Source: an uncultured Paracoccus sp. (GTDB lineage Bacteria > Pseudomonadota > Alphaproteobacteria > Rhodobacterales > Rhodobacteraceae). From it: a stretch of DNA of 64,000 nt. The notes beneath the pieces are model-generated. The model had not been told where the DNA came from. It made no database searches and worked only from the letters and a program-made list of their open reading frames with translations. This document shows positions 38,020 to 48,747 of this stretch, piece after piece; the first letter of the stretch is position 1; each line of letters opens with the position of its first letter. Where the stretch lies: positions 62,001 through 126,000 of the forward strand of contig NZ_CANKWH010000002.1 of assembly GCF_947487305.1 (NCBI RefSeq), in the 5' to 3' direction. The position numbers and the translations under genes were made by a program.

Positions 38020-40796
38020 GGCATCACCTCTTCGGCGCGCAGCCGTTCGAGCAGCGCCGGCACATGCACCTGGTCGGATTTGTAATTGCCGGTCAGCACA
38101 TACATGATCAGGTTGATGCCAAAGCGGAAGGCCATCTCGCGCTGTTCCTCGCCCTCGTAACCGCGCCCGACCGGAAAGCGTGGCATCCCCGCCTCGTCCA
38201 CCGCCCAGGCCTCGGCCCAGCTGTTTGCGCCGATGACCACCGGCGTCACCCCGTCATTCAGGTTGCGGAAGGGCACGCCCTCGGCCGCTTCGGCCCCGGC
38301 GGGCGGAGCCTCGACCCAGACCGTTCGGCCTGACCAACGGCCGGGGAAATCCTCGAGCAGGTAGAAGGCTCGGGTCAGGACGTGATCCTCGGGCACCGGG
38401 GCCAGTGGCGGGATCTCCAAGGGCGCGGCGAGGGTCTGCAAGGTGGCGCTCATATCTGGACCGCCGAGACCTGCCAGATCGCCGTCGCGCGTGTCGAAGA
38501 GGATCATGCCGCCCGAGCGCAGGAAATGGTTCAGCCGCAGATAGGCCATGGCCGAGGGCAAGGGCTGGCTGTCGGTGACTGGCCAGTAGAGAAAGGTCAG
38601 CATCGACAGGTCGTCGGTATCCAGATCGATCCCCACCGGCTCGCCCGGTTCGACCGAACTGCGATAGGTGAGCGCGCGCGACAGGCCCTCGAGGCCCTGT
38701 TCCGAGATCTGGTCCACCTCGGCATCGCCGGTGATGACATAGGCCAGCGCCACCTCGTTGGCGGCGCGCAGCAGTTCGGGATTGACGATCTCGTCGGTTG
38801 GCGGGGTCTGCTGCGCCTGCGCACCGTCCTGCGGCAGGGCCATCATCAGCGTCGCCAGCAGTCCCGCCGCCGCCATCCGCCGTCCGCCCCGTCCCAGCAG
38901 GGCCGAGCCGAGCGCATCGAGCGCCAGAAGCAGCGCCGCCGCCGCGATCAGCCAGCCGGTCAGGTCACGCCCCGGCACCTCGCCGACGCTTTCGACCGTC
39001 GCGCCCGGCCAGTCGGCACGAACCATCGCCGCCCCGGCATTCAGCGCCTGCCGCCGCTCGCCCGCGGCATAGATGCCGGCGGGCTGGCCCGGCCCCGGAC
39101 CCTCGGCCAGATCCTCGGCGGCGACCGGGGCCAGATCGCCCGGCCCCTCGGCCGTTCCAAACCCGTCCAGCACCGATTCCGGCGTCCAGAAGGGCTGTTC
39201 GCGGTCCTCGGTCGTCTGGTTCGCGGTGTCGCTGGTCCGCGCCGTGGCGACCAGCCGGTCCAGCATGGCGACGAACAGGCCCGAGAGCGGCAGGTTCGAC
39301 CAGTCGGCATTGGCGGTCACATGGACGAGCACCACCTGCCCCTGTCCCAGACCCGACCGGGTGATCAGCGGCGTGTTGTCGGACAGCGCGGCAATGGTGC
39401 GCTCGGCCAGTTCCGGCGCGGGCTGCGCCATCAGTTGCGCCCGGATCGCCACTTCCTCGGGCGCGGTCAGACCCGAGAAAAGCCCGTCGGCGGCAAAAGG
39501 TGCCAGCCCGCGCGGATCGCCCCAGCTGAGCGCGCCGCCGATATCGCGCCCGCCCGGACGAAGGCGCACGGGCAACAGCGGTTCTTCGGGCAGGTTTTCG
39601 TAAGCCGCCATGCGCGGTCCGGCAAAGCGGATCAGCAAGCCGCCCTTGTCCACCCACTCGGTCAGCATCGGAACCTCGTCCTGCAGCAGCTGATCGGCGA
39701 GGATGATGACATCCGGCGCGGTATCCAGCACATCGCCAAGCCCGCCCTCGACCAGATCGGTCGTCGGCGCCAGCGCGCGGCGCAGGTAATGCAGCGGCGA
39801 CAGAAGTTGCTGCCCCTCGGCCGATCGGTCGGCATCGCCCACCAGCCCGACCTTGTGGCGGCGCACCCGGTCATCGGCCAGCACCACCGCACCGGCATGG
39901 GTCTGGCCCTCGATCTGGAAGCGGGTGATGCGGTTGCGCAGTTCCGGCGGCAAGTCGATGGCGACGGGACGCGTGATCGCACCGCCCTCGCCCGTCACCG
40001 CCTCGCCCGGGGTCAGCCGCGCCAGCTCGCGCGGCGTGCCCTGCGGGTCGGGACCGATGGCGAGGATCGCCGGCGCCTCATCGTCAAAGCCGTGCAGCGT
40101 CAGCGAGGGCGTGTCGCCCGCGTGCAGGGTCAGCGCGCGCAGGGGCTGGACCGGCGGCAGCACCGTCACCGATCCGCGCGCGGTCAGTTCCGCCAGCCAT
40201 GCCGCTCGGGTCGGATGATCGAGCCCGTCGCTGATCCAGAGCGTGTCCAGTGTTCCCTCGGGCTGGTCGGCCAGCGTCGCCGCAGGGTCTTCGGGCAGGC
40301 GGCTCGACCACGGGGCGGGCAGCGCCGCACGCAACCGTGCCTGCAACTCAGCGGCCGGGCTGAAGGCCAGCGCGCCGGTCTGCCGGCCATCCGCCATCAG
40401 CAGCGCCGCCGGACGGCCATCGCCGGCGGCATCCTGAAGCGCACGCTCGGCCCGCGCCTGACGCTCGGCCCAGCCCGGCGCAGCAGACCATCCGGCATCC
40501 ATGATGACCAGCAGCGGGCCATCGCCCGTGGCGCGCAGCACCGGTTTCCAGACCGGCCCGGCAAAGGCGATGATCAGCAGCGCCATGGCCAGCAGGCGCA
40601 GCAGCAACAGCCACCAGGGTGTGCGCCGCGCCACCGGCACCGGGTCGCGCAGGCCCAGAAGCAGGTCGACGCCGGGGAAATCCTGCAGACGCGGTGCGGG
40701 CGGCATGGCGCGCAGGATGATCCACAGGACCGGCAGCACCGCCAGCGCCGCAAGGATCCAGGGCGTCGCAAAGCCAAGGGGGCCAAGGATCAGCAC
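38016..40796 (-). CDS. DUF4159 domain membrane protein (BatA/aerotolerance-like)
   Basis: A 926-residue inner-membrane protein. The N-terminal LGFATPWILAALAVLPVLWIILR and the following PPAPRLQDFPGVDLLLGL match the aerotolerance regulator N-terminal (BatA-like) domain. A second helix lies at about 58-80. A large extracytoplasmic part contains a VWA-like region. Two further helices lie at about 605-650, followed by the C-terminal DUF4159 domain (about 690-926, with FLYWPVTDSQPLPSAMAYLRLNHFL). The start is GTG 40796, three bases from the DUF58 stop. It probably forms an envelope complex with the other three products. Confidence 0.85.
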   Translation of the reverse strand: MLILGPLGFATPWILAALAVLPVLWIILRAMPPAPRLQDFPGVDLLLGLRDPVPVARRTPWWLLLLRLLAMALLIIAFAGPVWKPVLRATGDGPLLVIMDAGWSAAPGWAERQARAERALQDAAGDGRPAALLMADGRQTGALAFSPAAELQARLRAALPAPWSSRLPEDPAATLADQPEGTLDTLWISDGLDHPTRAAWLAELTARGSVTVLPPVQPLRALTLHAGDTPSLTLHGFDDEAPAILAIGPDPQGTPRELARLTPGEAVTGEGGAITRPVAIDLPPELRNRITRFQIEGQTHAGAVVLADDRVRRHKVGLVGDADRSAEGQQLLSPLHYLRRALAPTTDLVEGGLGDVLDTAPDVIILADQLLQDEVPMLTEWVDKGGLLIRFAGPRMAAYENLPEEPLLPVRLRPGGRDIGGALSWGDPRGLAPFAADGLFSGLTAPEEVAIRAQLMAQPAPELAERTIAALSDNTPLITRSGLGQGQVVLVHVTANADWSNLPLSGLFVAMLDRLVATARTSDTANQTTEDREQPFWTPESVLDGFGTAEGPGDLAPVAAEDLAEGPGPGQPAGIYAAGERRQALNAGAAMVRADWPGATVESVGEVPGRDLTGWLIAAAALLLALDALGSALLGRGGRRMAAAGLLATLMMALPQDGAQAQQTPPTDEIVNPELLRAANEVALAYVITGDAEVDQISEQGLEGLSRALTYRSSVEPGEPVGIDLDTDDLSMLTFLYWPVTDSQPLPSAMAYLRLNHFLRSGGMILFDTRDGDLAGLGGPDMSATLQTLAAPLEIPPLAPVPEDHVLTRAFYLLEDFPGRWSGRTVWVEAPPAGAEAAEGVPFRNLNDGVTPVVIGANSWAEAWAVDEAGMPRFPVGRGYEGEEQREMAFRFGINLIMYVLTGNYKSDQVHVPALLERLRAEEVMP

Positions 40797-40799
40797 CGA

Positions 40800-41665
40800 T
40801 CAGCCCCCCAGAACCTGATAGAGCCACATCAGCGCCGCTGCCGGCGGTGTCGCCGTGTCATGCGTGCCGAAATGCCAGCCCGCGCCTTGCGCGCCTCGGG
40901 TCAGCAAATCACGCCGCTCGGCCAGCCGATCCAGATAGGCGGCGCGCAGGCCCGCCGCATCGCGGGTGTCATGGCTGACGCGGCCGCTGACCGAACGGAA
41001 CAGCACCGCGCCATCGAAGGGAAAGACCTCTTCATCCGGGTCGAGCACCTGCAGCAGCGCTCCCGAGACGCCAAGCGCCGCCGCCCGCGCGAGGTAATCG
41101 CTGACCCATCCGGGATCACCGAGGAAGTCGGAAATCAGCACCACCCGCTGGTTGGGGCGCAGCGCGGTCAGTGGCGGCTGGTCGGCATCGGTGCCGGCCT
41201 CGGCCTGCATCGCCAAGCCCTGCGCCAGCCTGTCGGTCTGCAACCGGCCCGCGCGCGGAGGCTGGCCGGCCAGACCCACACGCTCGCCCCCGCGCAACAG
41301 CACCATGCCAAGCGCCAATGCCAGCAGACGCGCGCGGTCGCGCTTGGTCGGGCGGCTGGCGGCGCCGCGATAGCCCATGCCCTGCCCGGCGCTGGCCCAG
41401 ATCACCGCCGCCTCCGCCGATTGCGCCTCGCGGTCGCGGACGAATTGCGCGTCCGAACGCGCGCTGCGCCGCCAGTCGATGCTGCGGGCGGTGTCGCCCT
41501 CGCGCGCGGGGCGGTATTGCCAGAAATCCTCGCCCGGACCGCTGCGCCGCAGGCCATGCGCCCCGGGCGCGATCAGCGCGGCCAGACGCTCGGCCGAGAG
41601 GACCAGCGCCGGCAGGCCGCCGGATTCGGCCTCGGCCCTTGCGCGAAGATCGGCGGCGTCCGTGC

Positions 41666-41669
<4 letters not shown>
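40800..41669 (-). CDS. DUF58 domain protein
   Basis: A 289-residue protein. The DUF58 core is DFWQYRPAREGDTARSIDWRRSARSD, and a VWA-like fold follows with VVLISDFLGDP. Members accompany MoxR ATPases and are thought to be their membrane-associated clients or effectors. The start is GTG 41669, overlapping the moxR-type stop by four bases, so translation is coupled. The molecular function is unknown. Confidence 0.88.
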
Positions 41670-42673
<1,004 letters not shown>

Positions 42674-42736
42674 GACAACGCCTCATTTGTGCTTTAGACC
42701 GACCATAGATAACAGAAGTTCGGGCGACCATATCGA

Positions 42737-43294
42737 ATGGCAGATGAGACTGACAATCGCGTGAGCGCAAGTCCGAGCGCCGAGGGTATCGCGGCGGCTG
42801 CCAGCAAGGCGGGCAAGACCGGCCTGCCGCCGGTGCATCTGTGGAACCCGCCCTTCTGTGGCGATCTGGACATGCGCATCAAGGCCGACGGGACCTGGTT
42901 CTACCAGGGAACGCCGATTGGCCGGCCCGCGATGGTGCGGCTGTTCTCGACCGTCCTGAAGCGCGAGGGTGACAAGTATTTCCTCGTCACCCCGGTCGAG
43001 AAGGTCGGCATCGTGGTCGAGGATGCGCCCTTCATCGCCGTGGATGCCGAGATCGCCCCTGACCGCATCACCTTTACCACCAATGTCGGCGACGAGGTGG
43101 TGGCGGATGCCCAGAACCCGATCATCCTGCGCGGAGATGCGCAGGAGCCGCGCCCCTATGTGCATGTGCGCCGGGGGCTCGAGGCGCTGATCGACCGCAA
43201 GACCTTCTACCGGCTGGCGGCGGCGGCGGATGAGGGCCCCCAGGGCAAGGTGGGGGTGCGCTCTTCTGGCCAATTCTTCCCGCTGGAATTCTAG
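42737..43294 (+). CDS. DUF1285 family protein
   Basis: A 185-residue cytoplasmic protein of unknown function. The family core begins at PPVHLWNPPFCGDLDMRIKADGTWFYQGTPI and contains RPAMVRLFSTVLKREGDKYFLVTPVEK. Solved family members have a two-domain barrel-like fold, and a ligand is not known. The N-terminal 25 residues (Ser/Ala-rich) are not conserved. It is followed 15 bases later by hyi. Confidence 0.87.
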   Translation: MADETDNRVSASPSAEGIAAAASKAGKTGLPPVHLWNPPFCGDLDMRIKADGTWFYQGTPIGRPAMVRLFSTVLKREGDKYFLVTPVEKVGIVVEDAPFIAVDAEIAPDRITFTTNVGDEVVADAQNPIILRGDAQEPRPYVHVRRGLEALIDRKTFYRLAAAADEGPQGKVGVRSSGQFFPLEF

Positions 43295-43309
43295 GCTAAT
43301 CCTGCCTTC

Positions 43310-44077
43310 ATGCTGAAGTTCGCTGCCAACCTGACCATGCTCTTCACCGAGCGCCCGCTGCTGCAACGCTTCGAGGCGGCGGCGCAAGCGGGCTTCACCG
43401 GTGTCGAGGTGCTGTTCCCCTATGACCTTGCCGCCAAGGAGCTGGTTCAGGCCACACGGGCGAACGGGCTGCAATTCGTGCTTCTGAACGCACCGCCGCC
43501 CAGCTGGACGGGCGGCGCACGCGGCTTTGCCGCCGATCCTTCGCTGGTCGGCCGGTTCCGGGCCGATTTCGACCGCGCCCTGCGCTTTGGCCGGGCACTG
43601 GGGACCGAGCATATCCACATCATGTCCGGCGTGGCAGAGGGGGCCGCGGCGCGCGAGACGCTGATCGGCAATCTGGCTTGGGCCACGGCGCGGGCACCCC
43701 AGACCAGCCTGACCATCGAGCCACTGAACGGCACCGACATGCCGGGCTATTTCCTGAACGACTTCGACCTCGCTGCCGAGATCATCGCGGCGGTCGGCGC
43801 GCCCAACCTGGGGCTGCAATTCGACAGCTACCATGCCCACCGGATCACCGGCGACGTGGCGGGCTGCTGGCAGCGCCACCGCGCGCTGGTGCGCCATGTC
43901 CAGATCGGCGGCGCGCCGACCCGCTGCGAGCCGGACAAGGGCGAGAACGACCATGCCGCATTCCTGAAGCAGTTGCTGGCCGACAATTACACCGGTTGGG
44001 TCAGCGCCGAATACAAGCCGGCCGGGACAACCGAGGCGGGATTGGGCTGGCTCGGCAAGGCAAATCGGGCGCGCTGA
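43310..44077 (+). CDS. hyi: hydroxypyruvate isomerase
   Basis: A 255-residue TIM-barrel enzyme interconverting hydroxypyruvate and tartronate semialdehyde. The N-terminus KFAANLTMLFTERPLLQRF and the metal ligands in TIEPLNGTDMPGYFL (Glu), LQFDSYHAHR (Asp/His), HVQIGGAPTRCEPDKGEND and the last Glu in WVSAEYKP match Hyi. The other genes of glyoxylate carboligase metabolism are not nearby. Related sugar isomerases of the OtnI group are possible. Confidence 0.88.
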   Translation: MLKFAANLTMLFTERPLLQRFEAAAQAGFTGVEVLFPYDLAAKELVQATRANGLQFVLLNAPPPSWTGGARGFAADPSLVGRFRADFDRALRFGRALGTEHIHIMSGVAEGAAARETLIGNLAWATARAPQTSLTIEPLNGTDMPGYFLNDFDLAAEIIAAVGAPNLGLQFDSYHAHRITGDVAGCWQRHRALVRHVQIGGAPTRCEPDKGENDHAAFLKQLLADNYTGWVSAEYKPAGTTEAGLGWLGKANRAR

Positions 44078-44099
44078 TCGGTATTCCCTCTGCCTGTCG

Positions 44100-44125
44100 G
44101 GAACCATGCGCCTTTTCAATTCGTT
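44100..44125 (+). promoter_or_regulatory. EcfG-type general stress promoter
   Basis: GGAAC at 44100-44104, exactly 17 bases, then CGTT at 44122-44125. This equals the -35/-10 pattern of the alphaproteobacterial general stress sigma factor EcfG. The expected start of transcription near 44132 gives a leader of about 58 bases before the first small gene. Confidence 0.65.
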
Positions 44126-44189
44126 GCATGACCAGAAGGGCGTCGGGCGCTGACCTGCCAGACGTTGCAGCCATCAACGGAGGAAGCGG

Positions 44190-44258
44190 ATGCATTCCAT
44201 CATCTATATCGTCGGTCTCGTCGTCGTCGTTCTGGCCGTCATCTCGTTCGTGTCGTAA
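44190..44258 (+). CDS. 22-residue single-pass membrane protein
   Basis: The frame starts at ATG 44190 behind the excellent ribosome site GGAGGAAG and ends with TAA at 44256-44258. The product is MHSIIYIVGLVVVVL followed by AVISFVS, thus one hydrophobic helix with almost no soluble part. It shares SIIYI(V/I)GLVVVVL with the next gene, so the two are paralogues. It has its own stress-type promoter and a shared terminator. Function is unknown. Roles like those of other stress-induced membrane peptides (binding to a membrane protein, or altering the membrane) are only possibilities. Confidence 0.75.
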   Translation: MHSIIYIVGLVVVVLAVISFVS

Positions 44259-44285
44259 CCGCGACCGGAACCAGGGACAGAGGCT

Positions 44286-44360
44286 ATGAACTCGATCATC
44301 TACATCATCGGCCTCGTGGTCGTCGTGCTGTTCATCCTGTCCATGCTCGGACTGCGCTGA
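44286..44360 (+). CDS. 24-residue single-pass membrane protein, paralogue of the preceding one
   Basis: The frame starts at ATG 44286 with AGGGACAGAGG upstream and ends with TGA at 44358-44360. The product begins MNSIIYIIGLVVVVLF and ends with LGLR, so a positive charge marks the C-terminal (probably cytoplasmic) side. Eleven of the first fourteen residues after Met equal the upstream small protein. The 27-base gap and shared promoter imply a two-gene operon. Codon changes between the copies are mostly synonymous, which supports real coding. Function unknown. Confidence 0.78.
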   Translation: MNSIIYIIGLVVVVLFILSMLGLR

Positions 44361-44387
44361 ACCACGGCCGCCGAGGCTATCGCGATG

Positions 44388-44418
44388 CGCGGCCCTGTCA
44401 TCGACAGGGCCGCGTTTT
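44388..44418 (+). terminator. rho-independent terminator of the small-protein operon
   Basis: A perfect 12-bp stem (CGCGGCCCTGTC with GACAGGGCCGCG, loop ATC) is followed by TTTTCTGT. It lies 27 bases after the second small gene. The remaining 215 bases up to typA show no clear feature. Confidence 0.92.
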
Positions 44419-44632
44419 CTGTATGACGAAAGCGCGCGCGTCTGGATGACCCCACGGCGGCAATCGCGGCCCTTGCCAAGTCTGGCGATGACCGCCATAT
44501 GCCCGTCACTCTCTCGCGATTGATCAGCGAAGGGCGGCGCGTTCCGGCCGGCCCTTTGTCCTGTGAATTTCGATCTGGCTTTTCCCTGCCCAATTCGCTA
44601 GGGCGGCCCCGCATACTGAAGGACGCGCCCCA

Positions 44633-46453
44633 ATGGATATCCGCAACATCGCCATCATCGCCCATGTCGACCATGGCAAGACCACGCTGGTGGATGAACT
44701 GCTGAAGCAGTCCGGGGCCTTCCGCGAGAACCAGGCGACCGCCGAGCGCATGATGGACAGCAACGACATCGAGCGCGAACGGGGCATCACCATCCTTGCC
44801 AAGGCCACCTCGGTCGAGTGGAAGGGCACGCGCATCAACATCGTCGACACCCCGGGCCACGCCGATTTCGGCGGCGAGGTCGAGCGCATCCTGTCGATGG
44901 TGGATGGCGTCTGCCTGCTGGTCGATGCCGCCGAAGGCCCGATGCCGCAGACCAAGTTCGTGACCTCGAAGGCGCTGGCGCTGGGGCTGAAGCCGATCGT
45001 GGTGCTGAACAAGGTCGACAAGCCGGCGGCCGAGCCCGATGACGCGCTGAACGATGTCTTCGACCTGTTCGCCAACCTCGGCGCCACCGACGAACAGCTG
45101 GATTTCCCCCATCTCTATGCCTCGGGCATCGGGGGCTGGGCCGACGAGTCGCTGGACGGCCCGCGCAAGGACATGTCGGCGCTGTTCGACATGGTGTTGC
45201 GCCATGTCGAGCCGCCCAAGCAGATCGCCCGCAAGGACGAGCCGTTCCAGATGCTGGCCACCACGCTTGGCGCCGACAACTTCGTCGGCCGCCTGCTGAC
45301 CGGCCGGGTCGAGGCCGGCCGTGCGAAAGCCGGTGACACGATCAAGGCGCTGGCCCGCGACGGCGAGCGGATCGAGCAGTTCCGCATCTCGAAGGTCATG
45401 GCCTTCCGCGGGCTGACCCAGACCGCCATCGACGTGGCCGAGGCCGGTGACATCGTCACCATCGCCGGCATGGCCAAGGCCACCGTGGCCGATACCCTCT
45501 GCGCCCCCGAGATCGATACCGCCCTGCCGGCGCAGCCGATCGATCCGCCCACCATCAGCGTCACCTTTGGCATCAATGACAGCCCGCTGGCCGGTCAGGA
45601 TGGCAAGAAGGTGCAGTCCCGCGTCATCCGCGAGCGGCTGATGAAAGAGGCCGAATCGAACGTCGCCATCAAGATCGAGGACACGCCGGGCGGCGATGCG
45701 TTCATCGTCTCGGGCCGGGGCGAATTGCAGATGGGCGTGCTGATCGAGAACATGCGCCGCGAAGGCTTCGAGCTGTCGATCTCGCGTCCCCGCGTCATCT
45801 TCCGCGAGGAGAACGGCGAGCGGCTGGAGCCGATCGAAGAGGTCATCATCGATGTCGATGACGAGTATACCGGCGTGGTCATCGAGAAGCTGACCGGCGA
45901 CCGCAAGGGCGACATGGTCGACATGCGCCCCGCCGGCCATGGCAAGACCCGGATCGTCGCCCATGTGCCCTCGCGCGGGCTGATCGGCTATCACGGCGAA
46001 TTCATGACCGACACCCGCGGCAACGGCGTGCTGAACCGCATCTTCCATGGCTGGGCCCCTTACAAAGGCGCCATCCAGGGCCGCCGCCAGGGCGTGCTGA
46101 TCTCGATGGAGAACGGCGTCTCGGTGGCCTATGCGCTGTGGAACCTCGAAGAGCGCGGCAAGATGTTCATCGGCGCGCAGGAACAGATCTATACCGGCAT
46201 GATCATCGGCGAGCACAGCCGCGACAACGACCTGGAAGTGAATCCGCTGAAGGGCAAGAAACTGACCAACGTTCGCGCCTCGGGCACGGACGAGGCGGTG
46301 CGCCTGACGCCCCCGGTCCGCATGTCGCTGGAAGAGGCGATTGCCTATATCGACGACGACGAACTGGTCGAAGTGACGCCCCGGAATATCCGTCTCAGGA
46401 AGCGATTCCTTGACCCGCACGAGCGGAAACGTCAGGCTAGAACTGATTCTTGA
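44633..46453 (+). CDS. typA: translational GTPase TypA/BipA
   Basis: A 606-residue ribosome-associated GTPase active in ribosome assembly and stress adaptation. G1 is AHVDHGKTT (about 9-17), and the switch I region is ERERGITI. G3 is DTPGHADF and G4 is NKVDKP. The EF-G-like domains II, III and V follow, then the TypA-specific C-terminal domain ([26 protein letters not shown]). Full length. It stands alone with its own terminator. Confidence 0.96.
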   Translation: MDIRNIAIIAHVDHGKTTLVDELLKQSGAFRENQATAERMMDSNDIERERGITILAKATSVEWKGTRINIVDTPGHADFGGEVERILSMVDGVCLLVDAAEGPMPQTKFVTSKALALGLKPIVVLNKVDKPAAEPDDALNDVFDLFANLGATDEQLDFPHLYASGIGGWADESLDGPRKDMSALFDMVLRHVEPPKQIARKDEPFQMLATTLGADNFVGRLLTGRVEAGRAKAGDTIKALARDGERIEQFRISKVMAFRGLTQTAIDVAEAGDIVTIAGMAKATVADTLCAPEIDTALPAQPIDPPTISVTFGINDSPLAGQDGKKVQSRVIRERLMKEAESNVAIKIEDTPGGDAFIVSGRGELQMGVLIENMRREGFELSISRPRVIFREENGERLEPIEEVIIDVDDEYTGVVIEKLTGDRKGDMVDMRPAGHGKTRIVAHVPSRGLIGYHGEFMTDTRGNGVLNRIFHGWAPYKGAIQGRRQGVLISMENGVSVAYALWNLEERGKMFIGAQEQIYTGMIIGEHSRDNDLEVNPLKGKKLTNVRASGTDEAVRLTPPVRMSLEEAIAYIDDDELVEVTPRNIRLRKRFLDPHERKRQARTDS

Positions 46454-46572
46454 GATTGCGTTCAGCGGTTTCGCATAGCGGCTTGATTTGTCTGAATAGC
46501 CTGCGCACTGATTGCAATTTCCAATTGAATCTGGCCATTGAATTGCCCGATTCGGTTGCAAAAACACCGAGT

Positions 46573-46592
46573 TGCGCCAGCGGCGCGTTTTT
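46573..46592 (+). terminator. probable terminator after typA
   Basis: A short stem GCGCC/GGCGC with loop AGC is followed by GTTTTT. It lies 120 bases after the typA stop and 40 bases before the next start codon. Confidence 0.6.
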
Positions 46593-46631
46593 CGCTCTGC
46601 GTTCATTCGCAGCGGTGCTAATCTCTGCTGC

Positions 46632-47306
46632 ATGAAGGTTCGTCATCCGCCAGTTCCACCCCGCCCGGGACCGGGTCTGCATGACAGCGTCTCGATGGCG
46701 CTGCTCGAGATGATTGCCGAGCATCGGCCGTCCTTCCCCGAGATCCCCGAGATCGCCCTGCGCGCCGGACAGGACGAGGAAGCGGTGCGGGCGGTCTTCG
46801 ATTCGGTGCAGGATATCCTCGACACGCTGGCCGAACAGGGGCTGATGAAGCTCTTCGATGTCAGCCTGCGCACCGTGACCCAGGCGCCGCCCGACGACCC
46901 GATCGCGCAGTTCCGTGCGCTCGGAACGGCCTACCTGAACTGGGCAATCGAGAACCCGGCCCAGTTCCGCCTTCTTCAGCACAGCAAGCTGGTCGATCTC
47001 GAGGCCAATGAAAATCTCGCCCGCTATGTCCGGGCAATGCACGACACCATGCTGCGGCTTCTGGCCAATGCCCAGGACGCCGGTCAGATCGAACGGTCGA
47101 CGAACATCCACTCGATCCTGGTCAGCGGTCGATGCCTGTTGTTCGGCCTCGCCCGCATGGCCATCGACGGCAACATGACCGCCTGGCATCCGGGTCTGAA
47201 CCCGGCCGATGCCGCGCACCAGGCCTTCAGCGATTACATGGACTCGATGGCCGCTGCCGGCAACAACCTCACCGGCAGCCTGAAACCCCAGCGGATCGAG
47301 GCTTAG
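46632..47306 (+). CDS. TetR/AcrR-like transcriptional regulator
   Basis: A 224-residue protein. The N-terminal part (about 15-65, with IPEIALRAGQDEEAVRAVFDSVQDILDTLAEQGL) resembles a TetR helix-turn-helix, and the rest, with LGTAYLNWAIENPAQFRLL, matches the WHG-type C-terminal domain of TetR regulators. The DNA-binding part is weakly conserved. The start is ATG 46632. An earlier in-frame start would lie inside the terminator-like region. Ligand and targets are unknown. The 3' end overlaps the convergent purU by four bases. Confidence 0.78.
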   Translation: MKVRHPPVPPRPGPGLHDSVSMALLEMIAEHRPSFPEIPEIALRAGQDEEAVRAVFDSVQDILDTLAEQGLMKLFDVSLRTVTQAPPDDPIAQFRALGTAYLNWAIENPAQFRLLQHSKLVDLEANENLARYVRAMHDTMLRLLANAQDAGQIERSTNIHSILVSGRCLLFGLARMAIDGNMTAWHPGLNPADAAHQAFSDYMDSMAAAGNNLTGSLKPQRIEA

Positions 47307-48187
47307 CCCATCCGCTCCGAGGCATAGCCGCCGGGGCTGGCCGGGAAGACGACCGTCTTGCCGGCATTCAGGAACACCCGGTGATGAATATGCGCATGGA
47401 TGGCACGGGCCAGAACCTGCGCCTCGACGTCGCGGCCAAGGGTGACGTAATCGGCAGCAGACTGCGCATGGGTCACACGCACCGTGTCCTGCTCGATGAT
47501 CGGGCCCTCGTCCAGATCGGCGGTCACGTAATGCGCCGTCGCCCCGATCAGCTTCACCCCGCGCTCGAAGGCCTGCTTGTAGGGGTTGGCCCCTTTGAAG
47601 CTGGGCAGGAAGCTGTGATGGATGTTGATGATCCGCCCCGACATCCTCTGGCAAAGCGCATCCGACAGCACCTGCATGTAACGCGCCAGCACCACCAGAT
47701 CGGCCCCGGTCTCTTCGACCAGCGCCAGCAGCCGAGCCTCGGCCTCGGGCTTGTTCGCCGGCGTCACCTTGATGTGGTGAAAGGGAATGTCGTGGTTCAC
47801 CACCACCTTCTGATAGGTCATGTGGTTGCTGACCACGCCGACGATCTCGATCGGCAGCGCGCCGATCTGCCAGCGATACAGGAGGTCGTTCAGGCAATGG
47901 CCGAAATTCGACACCATCAGCAGGACCTTGGCCTTCACCGAGGGATCGTGGATCGCCCAGTCCAGCTCCATCGCCCCGGCAACTTCGGCGAAATCGGCGC
48001 GCAGCGTCTCGGCATCCGCGCCCTCTTCCGAACGGAAGCTGACGCGCATGAAGAACATGCCGTTCTCCATGTCATCGAACTGTGCCGCATCGGTGATGTT
48101 GCAGCCGTGATCGGCCAGGAAACCGGCGATGGCCGCGACGATGCCGCGACGCGAGGCACAGGTGACGGTCAGGACAAGTTCGGACAT
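47303..48187 (-). CDS. purU: formyltetrahydrofolate deformylase
   Basis: A 294-residue enzyme that releases formate and tetrahydrofolate from 10-formyltetrahydrofolate and so balances one-carbon pools. An N-terminal ACT domain (LTVTCASRRGIVAAIAGFLAD, about 5-90) is followed by a formyltransferase-type domain. The catalytic His is in HHSFLPSFKGANPYKQAF and the Asp in ADLDEGPIIEQD. Length is normal. It stands alone and is convergent with the TetR-like gene. Confidence 0.95.
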   Translation of the reverse strand: MSELVLTVTCASRRGIVAAIAGFLADHGCNITDAAQFDDMENGMFFMRVSFRSEEGADAETLRADFAEVAGAMELDWAIHDPSVKAKVLLMVSNFGHCLNDLLYRWQIGALPIEIVGVVSNHMTYQKVVVNHDIPFHHIKVTPANKPEAEARLLALVEETGADLVVLARYMQVLSDALCQRMSGRIINIHHSFLPSFKGANPYKQAFERGVKLIGATAHYVTADLDEGPIIEQDTVRVTHAQSAADYVTLGRDVEAQVLARAIHAHIHHRVFLNAGKTVVFPASPGGYASERMG

Positions 48188-48293
48188 GGGGTCAAATCTC
48201 CGTTCGTTTCCCGAGCGTTACCCCGCCTTGCGGCCAAGCCCCGCCTTGCAGGCGACATTTTGCGCCAAAACGCGACCTCACCCGGATCGGCGT

Positions 48294-48650
<357 letters not shown>

Positions 48651-48665
48651 TCATCCGCCGCGCAT

Positions 48666-48694
48666 TGAAAAGGGCGAGATAAAACCCGCCCTTT
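48666..48694 (-). terminator. terminator of the DegP-type protease gene
   Basis: On the minus strand an 8-bp stem AAAGGGCG/CGCCCTTT with a 10-base loop is followed by TTTTC. It lies about 55 bases after the protease stop codon. Confidence 0.65.
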
Positions 48695-48698
48695 CACC

Positions 48699-48738
48699 TG
48701 GTTCAAATATCCCGGGGGTGTGGGGGCAGCGCCCCCAC
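48699..48738. repeat. GC-rich palindromic element (likely lineage repeat)
   Basis: GGTTCAAATATCCCGGGGG is followed by a perfect 8-bp hairpin GTGGGGGC-AGC-GCCCCCAC. From memory, very similar AATATCCCGGGGG-GGGGGC-AGC-GCCCCC blocks are scattered between genes in Rhodobacteraceae. Only this one copy is in the window. Confidence 0.5.
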
Positions 48739-48747
48739 TTGCGGGCC

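Noticed and set aside
44300..46633. A 777-codon minus-strand frame opposite typA
   Set aside because: Antisense shadow of a highly conserved GTPase gene. It has no ribosome site and composition typical of reverse frames.
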